NCBI GenBank assembly: GCA_023251275.1
Contig: JAHEZC010000158.1
Span: forward strand, 1 to 6,457
Reading direction: 5' to 3'
Source of the DNA: Parafilimonas sp.
Lineage (GTDB): Bacteria > Bacteroidota > Bacteroidia > Chitinophagales > Chitinophagaceae
Length of the DNA: 6,457 nucleotides
Numbering within the stretch: position 1 is the first letter of the stretch; every line of letters begins with the position of its first letter. The notes below the pieces were generated by a model. It was given only the letters and a program-made list of their open reading frames with translations, had not been told where the DNA came from and made no database searches. The position numbers were made by a program, and so were the translations under genes. This document shows positions 1 to 6,308 of the stretch, piece by piece.

Positions 1-2803
1 TGCCTTTAAAATTCTCTAACTGCTGTGCCAGTAACTGGCTTACAACTGTAGGATTAGCATTGCTTAGCACATTTGAGCGAAGTGTAATCACCCGTTTATG
101 GTTCTTTCTTTTTACACTGCCCAGCGTGCTGGTATAATCAATCTTCACGAGCGAACTTATCGGAATGTTTTTAATTGCACCGCCGCTGGCGAAATCACGG
201 AACATGATGCGCATATTCAAAAGATCAATAAGGCTTTTGCGCTGCATTTCATTATTGCGCAACTGTATCTTATATTCATCTTTGCCTTCTTTTATTTTAG
301 AAACTTCCTTTCCAAACAGGGCTGTTCTTATCTGCTGGCCTACCTGGCCCGAAGAAACACCCTCGATCAAGGCTCGTTCTCTGTCAACAGTCAGCGTAAT
401 TTCAGGGTTATTCAGATCAACATCCATTTTTAATTCTTCCACACCCGGTACCTGCACGGAATCAAGATAGTTCTTCAGTTCCACTGCCGTTTTAATGAGT
501 GCATCAAAATCCTCACTTGCTACTTCTATATTAACAGGGGGCTCGGTAGGCGGCCCGTTTTGTTCCTGGTCAACGCTTATCTGTGCGCCGGGAATTCCTT
601 TGATCACCTTCCTGATAGAATCAAGATAAGGACTTGTTTCAACACCATTTCGTTTTTCAAATTCCACAAAAGATACCTGTATCCTTCCTAATTCAGGATG
701 TGTGCTTTGGTCCTGGCTTTGCGGATCATTGGCTCCTATGGCTACGTTGGTGATTACACTTTCCACTACCGGATTCGGTTTGCCATTTTCCATACCAAGC
801 ACACGGTAAACTTTTCCTTCGATTGTGTGCATGATCGAATCTGTATAATTGACCGAAGTTCCCACGGGTAATTTGAGATACACATAGATCTGGTTAGGAT
901 TACCCTTGGGAAAAAAGACAACCGACACACGGCCCGATATCACGGAAATAACAAATATCACAACTGAAAAGATTAATAAACCGAATGTGCCGATAAGCAG
1001 CCAAACCGGGCGCCATCCTTTCAACGCCCATCTTAGCAAATTTTCATAATGACCCATAATCCAGGGCAGCACACGATTTTGAAACCCGTGAATAATATCA
1101 CTTAAAATAAACCGGTTGAACAATACCAGTATAATGATAAAGAGCAAAAAATTACCCCAGAATGTCTGGCCTGCGACGTCAAGTAAAATACCTATTACCA
1201 AACCTGTCCACAAGCCTGGTTTTTTGAAAATAGCTGATTTCCGTTTTTCTCCATCTTCAGGCTGGTTCATGAAGTCAACAGCAAATACCGGGTTCATAAT
1301 AAATGCAACGATCAAAGATGCAGTTAAAGTGAAGATCAGCATCGTGGGCAGGTAGATCATAAACTTGCCTATAATACCAGGCCAGAACAACAAGGGAAAG
1401 AAAGGCGCCAGCGTGGTAAGCGTACCTGTAAGTACGGGCACAAACACTTCCCCTGCTGCCATCATGGCTGAAGTGGAGGAGTTTATCTTTCCCTTGTTCT
1501 CTGTAAAAATGCGATGTGTATTTTCAATGACCACAATAGCATCATCCACAATAATGCCCAATGCAAACAGCAGGGCAAACAATACGATGAAATTGAGGGT
1601 TATATGCGAGCCGACAATGATATCAGCGCCTGGTAAAAACATAAAGGCTACAAACATGCTGAGCGGTACAGATAGTGCAACAAAGAATGCATTCACCACC
1701 CCCATAAAAAACATGAGAATGATCAGTACCAATACAAAGCCAATTACAATTGTATTTACAAGGTCCCTGAAGGAAGTGCGGGTGCTCGTGCTTTGATCTG
1801 CAGTTATTACCACATTCAAATCGGGTGGAAATCCGGAGGCTTTCAGCTCAGCCACCGCCTGCTTTACGAGGTCAGATGTTTCAATCAGGTTTTCACCCGC
1901 ACGTTTAATAATATTAAGTGTAATAACATTCTGTCCATTTAATCTTGCATAGCTTTCTTTTTCTTTAATGGTGTCTTTAATGGCAGCAATATCTTTTAGA
2001 TAGACAGGCGCACCGCTCGTATTTCTGACAATAATGTTTTCAATATCGAAGGCGGTATGTAATTGGCCTTTCAGTTGAAGGTTGCGTTTCATATTGCCGA
2101 CTTCAAGCAGGCCGCCCGATATATCGAGATTTTCCCGTTGTACGGCATTGCTCACATCATCGAAAGTAACGCCTGCGCTCTGCATTCGATAGTTATCAAT
2201 ATTGATCTGGAATTCTCTTTCCGGAGCGCCCACCACATCAACGCGGTTTATCTGTGTTAATTCTTCCAGCTTGTCTTTCAGGTCATCGGCATATTTTTTT
2301 AAACGCACCACATCATAGTTTCCGCTCACATTCACATACATGATCGGCAGATCGCTAAGGCTCACTTCAAGTGCGGTAGGCTGCTGTGTAAGATCTGCCG
2401 GCAAATCCTGTTTGGATTTATCAACAGCATCTTTTACCTTTTGCAAGGCAATATCTGTTTTTACATCTGTGCTGAATTCAACAATAATGGCAGAATAATC
2501 CTGCTGCGAGGTACTTGTTTCTTTGTTGATCTTTGCGCCGGTGATCCCCTTGATCTGCTTTTCTATCGGTTTGGTTACAAGGTTTTCAATATCCTTGGGT
2601 GAATTGCCCACATAAATTGTCTGCACATAAATAGTAGGAATTACCACATCAGGAAACCGCTCTTTAGGTAAGGTAATAAACTGGAAAACGCCTGCCAGGC
2701 TCACAAAGAGCATGATAAGGTAAATGGATGTCTTATTCTTTATACTCCATGTGGTGGGTCCAAACTGCTTGAACTTACCAGTAAATTTTTCTATTGCGCT
2801 CAT
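1..2803 (-). CDS. RND efflux pump, inner-membrane permease (AcrB/HAE-type), C-terminally cut by window edge
   Basis: Proton-driven inner-membrane pump of a tripartite efflux complex. I translated it by hand from the ATG at 2803 and the frame stays open to base 1, giving 934 codons. It needs roughly 200 more residues (TM8-12) if it follows AcrB. The N-terminus has a cytoplasmic leader of about 25 residues, then TM1 (about 26-44), followed by a periplasmic porter domain. TM2-TM4 span about 348-425. TM4 carries GIIVDDAIVVIEN with Asp420-Asp421, equivalent to the AcrB proton-relay pair Asp407/Asp408. This VDD pattern is typical of hydrophobe/amphiphile pumps, whereas heavy-metal CzcA/CusA pumps usually read VDG. 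TM5-6 lie at about 450-510 and TM7 at about 594-621. The second porter domain starts with a PVGTSVNYTD stretch. The loop between TM6 and TM7 is about 45 residues longer than in AcrB and contains two hydrophobic stretches. No ATG, GTG or TTG occurs in frame between 2803 and an upstream stop inside the adaptor gene, so the start is secure; AAAAGAAA precedes it. It is the last visible gene of the operon. The substrate is unknown. Confidence 0.96.
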   Translation of the reverse strand, partial: MSAIEKFTGKFKQFGPTTWSIKNKTSIYLIMLFVSLAGVFQFITLPKERFPDVVIPTIYVQTIYVGNSPKDIENLVTKPIEKQIKGITGAKINKETSTSQQDYSAIIVEFSTDVKTDIALQKVKDAVDKSKQDLPADLTQQPTALEVSLSDLPIMYVNVSGNYDVVRLKKYADDLKDKLEELTQINRVDVVGAPEREFQINIDNYRMQSAGVTFDDVSNAVQRENLDISGGLLEVGNMKRNLQLKGQLHTAFDIENIIVRNTSGAPVYLKDIAAIKDTIKEKESYARLNGQNVITLNIIKRAGENLIETSDLVKQAVAELKASGFPPDLNVVITADQSTSTRTSFRDLVNTIVIGFVLVLIILMFFMGVVNAFFVALSVPLSMFVAFMFLPGADIIVGSHITLNFIVLFALLFALGIIVDDAIVVIENTHRIFTENKGKINSSTSAMMAAGEVFVPVLTGTLTTLAPFFPLLFWPGIIGKFMIYLPTMLIFTLTASLIVAFIMNPVFAVDFMNQPEDGEKRKSAIFKKPGLWTGLVIGILLDVAGQTFWGNFLLFIIILVLFNRFILSDIIHGFQNRVLPWIMGHYENLLRWALKGWRPVWLLIGTFGLLIFSVVIFVISVISGRVSVVFFPKGNPNQIYVYLKLPVGTSVNYTDSIMHTIEGKVYRVLGMENGKPNPVVESVITNVAIGANDPQSQDQSTHPELGRIQVSFVEFEKRNGVETSPYLDSIRKVIKGIPGAQISVDQEQNGPPTEPPVNIEVASEDFDALIKTAVELKNYLDSVQVPGVEELKMDVDLNNPEITLTVDRERALIEGVSSGQVGQQIRTALFGKEVSKIKEGKDEYKIQLRNNEMQRKSLIDLLNMRIMFRDFASGGAIKNIPISSLVKIDYTSTLGSVKRKNHKRVITLRSNVLSNANPTVVSQLLAQQLENFKG

Positions 2804-2897
2804 AAATTTCTTTTGAATAATTAGGTAGTCATCTTCAGGTCTTTCTTCGCCATGTTTTCTTTTTGAGACGTTAGCTTGATTGTCAGAGTGAATTTTT
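2804..2897 (-). other. Intergenic gap between adaptor and pump genes
   Basis: This 94-base spacer is the longest inside the operon. I see no stable hairpin followed by a T-run, so no terminator, and no clear TAnnTTTG promoter on the operon strand. Read-through from the adaptor into the pump is therefore expected. The pump's reading frame has no stop across the spacer but also no usable start codon before 2803. The spacer includes a 10-codon mini-ORF, listed separately. Confidence 0.5.
2821..2853 (-). CDS. Possible 10-codon mini-ORF upstream of the pump gene (speculative)
   Basis: An ATG at 2853 opens the peptide MAKKDLKMTT, which ends at a TAA at 2823-2821, 17 bases before the pump ATG. It is preceded by AAAAAGAAAAC, an A-rich context like that of real starts in this phylum. 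The peptide is lysine-rich and resembles no family I know. It could be a translated leader that affects pump initiation, a fragment of an older gene end, or simply chance. Ten-codon frames arise easily at random, so confidence is low. Confidence 0.12.
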   Translation of the reverse strand: MAKKDLKMTT

Positions 2898-4064
2898 TTA
2901 CTTCAAATCGGTGATGATTGGCTGACCGTCATAGAGACCCTGGTATCCATTCGTGATAAGATTATCACCTGCCTGAAGACCGTTTATTATTTCTACTGCA
3001 TCACCATAGGAAAGGCCTATTTGTACCGGCTTTTTGCGGGCTATCATTCTGCCGTTTTCAGTGGCAGCTACCAAAACAAATTTTCCTTTATCGTCTGTCT
3101 GTAAAGTATTGACCGGGATGGTAATAGCATTGGCGGCGGAATAGTCTTCAATTTTTACCAGCGCAATCTGGTTTGGCCTTAAATCCTTATCAGAAGGAAG
3201 ATTTGCTTCTGCATAAAATGACCTGCTGTTAGGATCAATTATCTTTCCGGTTAAGCTTATTTTAGTTTCGATGCTTTTACTTATGTCTGGAAAACTAACG
3301 AGCATATTCGTTCCTTCTCTGACTCTCTCAAGATAATTTTCGGGTATGTTGGCGGTAACTTTTAAGTTTGAAGTATTAACAAGTTTAATATGTCCTGCAA
3401 GAGGGCTGCCTGTAAACAATTCTCCCACCCGTATAGTTACTTCTTCTGCAACGCCGCTCATTTCTGCATTTACATTGGTCATATCCCACTGTTCTTTCAG
3501 CGTCGCAATCTGGTCTTCAAGGTTCGTTACATTATTTTTTGCATTGATGAGTTGCACTTCAGTTCCTATATTCTGGTCCCAGAGGTTCTTCTGGCGCTGG
3601 TAGAGATCCTTTGCGTATGAAAGCTGTGATTCAACCTGCTTAAGGTTTTTAAGATATACGGCATCATCCAGCTTTAAAAGCTGCTGGCCTGTTTGCACAT
3701 AATCTCCTTGCTTTACAAACAATGCTTTTACCAAACCGCCCTGGCCATTGCGGGGGGCTACATAGGAAATATTTCTCGCATCAATTTTGCCCTGGAGTTC
3801 TATATAATGGGTAAAATTTTGAGCTGTAACGGGTGAAACTCCCACCAGTTTTGCGTTTTCAATTGCTGCTGACGTATCGAGCTTTGCAATTTCATTCTGC
3901 AGTTTTACAATTTCATTGTTGAGCTTTTGCTGCTGGTTTTTCAACTCGTCCAGCTTTGCTTTTTTCTCTGCAAGGATAGCATTGCCCGGGGCATCAGTTT
4001 TTGAGCCGCAGGAAGCGAGGATGACTGTGACAGAGATTATCATTAATTTGATCAACTTTTGCAT
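2898..4064 (-). CDS. Periplasmic adaptor (membrane fusion) lipoprotein of RND efflux system, HlyD/AcrA family
   Basis: Bridges the inner-membrane pump and the outer-membrane channel. The chosen start at 4064 gives 388 residues. It begins with a lipoprotein signal: MQKLIK, a hydrophobic core, then the lipobox LASC with Cys19 as the predicted lipid anchor. An in-frame ATG at 4109 would add 15 polar residues before the signal and overlap the channel gene by 17 bases, so I reject it. After the lipobox comes a coiled-coil leader at about 30-64, rich in Lys, Gln, Leu and Glu. The first half of the lipoyl domain is at about 98-136 (LVKALFVKQGDYVQTGQQLL). An alpha-helical hairpin at about 137-197 should contact the channel, and the second lipoyl half is at about 198-218. 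The beta-barrel covers about 228-305 and the membrane-proximal domain about 312-388, including ITIPVNTLQ and NGLQAGDNLITNG. Length and domain order fit the family. The gene lies 28 bases after the channel gene's stop, in the same operon. Confidence 0.95.
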   Translation of the reverse strand: MQKLIKLMIISVTVILASCGSKTDAPGNAILAEKKAKLDELKNQQQKLNNEIVKLQNEIAKLDTSAAIENAKLVGVSPVTAQNFTHYIELQGKIDARNISYVAPRNGQGGLVKALFVKQGDYVQTGQQLLKLDDAVYLKNLKQVESQLSYAKDLYQRQKNLWDQNIGTEVQLINAKNNVTNLEDQIATLKEQWDMTNVNAEMSGVAEEVTIRVGELFTGSPLAGHIKLVNTSNLKVTANIPENYLERVREGTNMLVSFPDISKSIETKISLTGKIIDPNSRSFYAEANLPSDKDLRPNQIALVKIEDYSAANAITIPVNTLQTDDKGKFVLVAATENGRMIARKKPVQIGLSYGDAVEIINGLQAGDNLITNGYQGLYDGQPIITDLK

Positions 4065-4092
4065 ATATACTGTTGTTTTATTGTCAGGGATT

Positions 4093-5505
4093 TTATGGCA
4101 GTTTTCCAATGGCTTTCAGGTAGTCTGTTTTTGCTATTACAGCGTCGTACATGGCGCTGATGTAATTGTTTTGTGCTATTCTTAAGTCAAGCTGAGAATT
4201 GGTTATATCTGTGGTGGAGCCTGTGCCGACTTCAAATTTCTTTTTCGCCTGTTCATATACCTTTTGAGCGAGACTCATATTTGTTTTTTGATTGTCGAGT
4301 GTAAGCACAGCAGCATCAAATTTATTTTTTGCCTGCCCCGCTTCTTCATCAATAGAAAGCTTAAGGTCCTCCAGCAGGTTTTGCGATTGCTTAAGCTCCA
4401 ATTCAGCTTTCTTTACATTAGCATCTCTTAAATAGCCGCTGAAAATAGGAAAATCAATGCTGAAGCCTACATACCAACTGGTAAACCAGTCGCCTCTGTT
4501 AAAGAAATTAAACTGATTTCGCATAGCCTGTTTTGAGAACTGACTGTTTAGATTTGCTGAGGGCATATAGGCTGCTTTGTACCTTCTTATATTATAACCA
4601 TTCAATATATTTATCAGTTCAAGATATTGATATTCTTTTCTATCATGATACTGATAGCTGGTATCCTGCAGTATTTTTTCTTTTATTTGCTCATCTGTAA
4701 CCCTGTCCGTCAGGATGAGCGTATCTCCTGCAGGCATGCCAATCAGGTATTTCAAGCCAAGATAGCCATTATCAATTATGCTCTGATTCTTCAGTTTTTC
4801 TGTTTCGAGGTTTGCCAACTGAACTGTAGCGCGGTCAACGTCAAGCATTTCGCCAAAACCATTTTTATAGAGTTCACCTGCATCATGCTGCAGCCTCCGG
4901 GCTCGCTCTATATTGGCATCCAGCAAATCCATCTGTATTTGGCTGACCACCAACTGGTAATAAATTTTATATACATTTACCCGGATACTTTCTTCTGTAA
5001 CCTCCAGGCTTTTTTGTTTGGAATCAAGTGCAGTTTGTCTTGCCTTTAATCCTACAAACACCTGTCCGTCGAATAAAATCTGTGAAAGGCTGATTCCCGC
5101 TGCAGTATTCCATTTTGTACCAAAAGCTGCCGAGATAAAACCAAAATCTGCGGGAGATGTTATAGGGTTTCCATTGCCATCTTTCACTCCTTCCTGTTCA
5201 AGAACGCCATAAGTGGCTGCCGCAATGAAATTAGGAAACGATTGAACAGTAACATTGGGAAAGTAAGTCGTATTTAAATTCCCTTTCACCTGCGGATATG
5301 CTGATGATGTATAGGCCCTGTTGACCTGTTCCTGTATCTTCAGATCCAGCAATGCATTTTTGACCTGCGTATTATTTTTCTTAGCATAGTCGAGACATTG
5401 CTGCAGAGAAAATTCATGCTTTGTTTCCTGCTGCTGCTGTGCGTTTGCATTAAGCAATACTGCTATAAACATTAAAACCGTACTGATAAATCTTTTTTGT
5501 TGCAT
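4093..5505 (-). CDS. TolC-family outer-membrane efflux channel (OEP)
   Basis: Outer-membrane exit duct of the tripartite pump, 470 residues, close to TolC's usual size. Residues 1-22 form a type I signal peptide (MQQKRF, a hydrophobic core, then ANA before QQQQ); there is no lipobox, unlike OprM-type channels. The internal duplication typical of TolC is visible. The turn motif SQILFDG (141-147) is matched by DFPIFSG (351-357). The helix stretch LYKNGFGEMLDVDRATVQLA (212-231) is matched by KKKFEVGTGSTTDITNSQLD (421-440). The mature N-terminus FSLQQCLDYAKKNN (32-45) and the C-terminal DYLKAIGKL (461-469) are classic OEP signatures. A stretch at about 84-130, rich in Gly, Pro, Asn and Phe, lies where the first surface-exposed hairpin is expected, and seems long. 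The gene starts 12 bases after the TetR stop and is followed 28 bases later by the adaptor start, so it is translated from the same transcript. No strong ribosome binding site is seen. Confidence 0.96.
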   Translation of the reverse strand: MQQKRFISTVLMFIAVLLNANAQQQQETKHEFSLQQCLDYAKKNNTQVKNALLDLKIQEQVNRAYTSSAYPQVKGNLNTTYFPNVTVQSFPNFIAAATYGVLEQEGVKDGNGNPITSPADFGFISAAFGTKWNTAAGISLSQILFDGQVFVGLKARQTALDSKQKSLEVTEESIRVNVYKIYYQLVVSQIQMDLLDANIERARRLQHDAGELYKNGFGEMLDVDRATVQLANLETEKLKNQSIIDNGYLGLKYLIGMPAGDTLILTDRVTDEQIKEKILQDTSYQYHDRKEYQYLELINILNGYNIRRYKAAYMPSANLNSQFSKQAMRNQFNFFNRGDWFTSWYVGFSIDFPIFSGYLRDANVKKAELELKQSQNLLEDLKLSIDEEAGQAKNKFDAAVLTLDNQKTNMSLAQKVYEQAKKKFEVGTGSTTDITNSQLDLRIAQNNYISAMYDAVIAKTDYLKAIGKLP

Positions 5506-5517
5506 ACAGTTTATTTT

Positions 5518-6132
5518 TTATTTTCCTGTTTTTTGCCGGTAATATTTCTGAATGACTTTTACGCCTTTTGGTGTAGCAATACCGTGCAGAAAATGTAAAA
5601 TGATCTGCTCTTCAATATCCACCAGTTTAAATTTATTTTTTGGAAATACATCCATATTAAAGCCCATCATGATAGTGCCGATCCTGAAGCGGGCGATTAT
5701 TTCAATAGTAAAATCACCTCTGTATAGTTCTTCTTTTATTCCTCTTTCGAGATTATCATAAATTACCCTGTATAAAAAATCGTTTTTATACTGAAGAAAT
5801 TTTCTGAAAACAGACGGATGGTATTTTTCAAGATCGTACAAGATAGATGGATTCATGGCAGCAAGCATTTCCTCAATCATATTCCATGCAAGAAAAATTT
5901 CATGAATAGCATTTTCTGCTTCTTTCTTGTCAAAGAGGCATTGCTTTTCATTTTCTTCAAGCCGTTTTTGAAAAACAGCATCTACCAGTTCGTCTTTATC
6001 AGAAAAACTTTGATAAATTGTTTTCTTTGAAATGCCAAGCTGGCCTGCAATTTCATCCATCGTCACACTGCGGATACCGTAGCGCTCAAACAATTCTTCA
6101 GCCTTTTGCTGTATTCTTTCCTTCATTTCCAT
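5518..6132 (-). CDS. TetR/AcrR-family transcriptional repressor, probable autoregulator of the efflux operon
   Basis: DNA-binding repressor of 204 residues, a normal length for the family. The N-terminal three-helix DNA-binding domain covers about residues 4-50: RIQQKAEELFERYGIRSVTM, then the helix-turn-helix DEIAGQLGISKKTIYQSF (26-43) and the SDKDELVDAVF helix that ends the domain. The remaining helical portion (about 55-200) is divergent, as usual for the ligand-binding and dimerisation domain, so no ligand can be inferred. Translation may start at 6132 or at the next in-frame ATG, 6126 (third codon). The 6132 start leaves a leader of about 15 nucleotides after the predicted promoter. It is the first gene of the operon, 12 bases before the channel gene, so the repressor and its target are co-transcribed. 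This fits negative autoregulation through the palindrome at 6162-6189. AcrR- and TtgR-like local regulators are the known parallel. Direct regulation is inferred. Confidence 0.95.
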   Translation of the reverse strand: MEMKERIQQKAEELFERYGIRSVTMDEIAGQLGISKKTIYQSFSDKDELVDAVFQKRLEENEKQCLFDKKEAENAIHEIFLAWNMIEEMLAAMNPSILYDLEKYHPSVFRKFLQYKNDFLYRVIYDNLERGIKEELYRGDFTIEIIARFRIGTIMMGFNMDVFPKNKFKLVDIEEQIILHFLHGIATPKGVKVIQKYYRQKTGK

Positions 6133-6152
6133 ACATGCGTCTTAAGCGGATG

Positions 6153-6160
6153 CAAAACTA
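6153..6160 (-). promoter_or_regulatory. Bacteroidota-type -7 element of the efflux operon promoter
   Basis: On the minus strand this reads TAGTTTTG, a perfect match to the TAnnTTTG -7 consensus of Bacteroidota sigma-A promoters. Transcription would begin near 6146-6148, about 15 bases before the TetR ATG. No exact TTG -33 box occurs 17-23 bases upstream; only T-rich sequence is there, and it lies inside the palindrome at 6162-6189. The position, orientation and consensus match make it the best promoter candidate for the whole operon. Confidence 0.6.
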
Positions 6161-6161
6161 T

Positions 6162-6189
6162 GGAAACTATTTTTGTAAATTAAGTTTCC
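6162..6189. promoter_or_regulatory. 28-bp imperfect palindrome, probable TetR-family operator
   Basis: The arms GGAAACT (6162-6168) and AGTTTCC (6183-6189) are perfect inverted repeats. The centre TTTGTAAA (6172-6179) adds three more symmetric pairs, so 20 of 28 positions obey dyad symmetry. The palindrome starts one base upstream of the TAGTTTTG box on the operon strand and covers the spacer and -33 region. A bound dimer, or pair of dimers, would exclude RNA polymerase there. TetR-family operators are commonly 15-30 bp palindromes beside the regulator gene. Binding by this particular protein is inferred from position. Confidence 0.62.
6168..6175 (+). promoter_or_regulatory. Weak candidate plus-strand -7 element inside the operator
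   Basis: The plus strand reads TATTTTTG, which matches TAnnTTTG. It sits within the palindrome and points toward the DUF502-type gene. No TTG is present 17-23 bases upstream, and the leader to the ATG at 6309 would be about 125 bases, so this is the weaker of two plus-strand candidates. If used, the divergent gene would also be under the TetR repressor. Confidence 0.25.
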
Positions 6190-6238
6190 GACATATTTTT
6201 TTATTTTTTTTATCAATTTTCAGCATACAGTTGCGGGG

Positions 6239-6253
6239 AGTAAAAGCTTTACT
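6239..6253. repeat. Short inverted repeat upstream of the DUF502-type gene
   Basis: AGTAAA (6239-6244) and TTTACT (6248-6253) are perfect inverted repeats separated by AGC. The element lies about 55 bases upstream of the plus-strand ATG and just upstream of the TTTTG of the proximal promoter candidate. It could be a small protein-binding site. The arms are too short and AT-rich for a convincing terminator and no T-run follows. It may be chance. Confidence 0.25.
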
Positions 6254-6265
6254 GCAGGAAACACT

Positions 6266-6299
6266 TTTGCTGGAATAGCATATTTATCATTTACTTTAG
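6266..6299 (+). promoter_or_regulatory. Candidate promoter of the DUF502-type gene
   Basis: TTTG at 6266-6269 is followed after 22 bases by TACTTTAG (6292-6299), one mismatch from TAnnTTTG. The spacing fits the TTG-N17-23-TAnnTTTG pattern of Bacteroidota. Transcription would start at about 6304-6307, only a few bases before the ATG at 6309, giving a nearly leaderless message. That is a weakness of the assignment, unless the ATG at 6318 is used. Confidence 0.35.
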
Positions 6300-6308
6300 C
6301 AACAAAAA

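Noticed and set aside
98..470. Plus-strand open frames of about 100 codons opposite the pump gene
   Set aside because: They lie wholly antisense to the pump's second porter domain, which translates cleanly with family motifs. Their own products show no recognisable domain and no start context.
1116..1796. Plus-strand open frames of 79 and 143 codons opposite the pump
   Set aside because: They are antisense to TM4-TM7 of the pump, including the Asp-Asp motif. The low-complexity Ser/Thr/Ile/Lys products are the mirror image of membrane-helix codons.
1..2803. Heavy-metal (CzcA/CusA-type) assignment of the pump
   Set aside because: TM4 reads VDDAIVV with two adjacent aspartates, the drug/amphiphile pattern, and the neighbouring adaptor has no His/Met-rich metal-binding segments.
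2879..4087. Shared CTGACAAT shortly after the stops of the adaptor and channel genes (2879-2886 and 4080-4087, minus strand)
   Set aside because: The placement is curious, but an 8-base match is too short to be meaningful. It forms no hairpin and is absent after the TetR stop.
4627..5049. Plus-strand 140-codon frame opposite the channel gene
   Set aside because: It is antisense to conserved OEP sequence. Its hydrophobic, Cys-rich product is explained by the complement of helical TolC codons.
6196..6213. T-rich run in the divergent region considered as a terminator
   Set aside because: No GC-rich stem precedes it on either strand. It sits between two divergent genes, where no transcript is expected to end. 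It is more likely AT-rich promoter DNA.
5502..6232. Ten-base repeat GCATACAGTT at 5502-5511 and 6223-6232
   Set aside because: Several 10-base direct repeats are expected by chance in 6.4 kb. One copy simply overlaps the channel gene's start codon.
6018..6278. Plus-strand 86-codon frame across the TetR start and the divergent region
   Set aside because: It overlaps the TetR DNA-binding domain, the predicted promoter and the palindrome. Its Phe-rich end comes from the T-runs at 6196-6213. No family resemblance.
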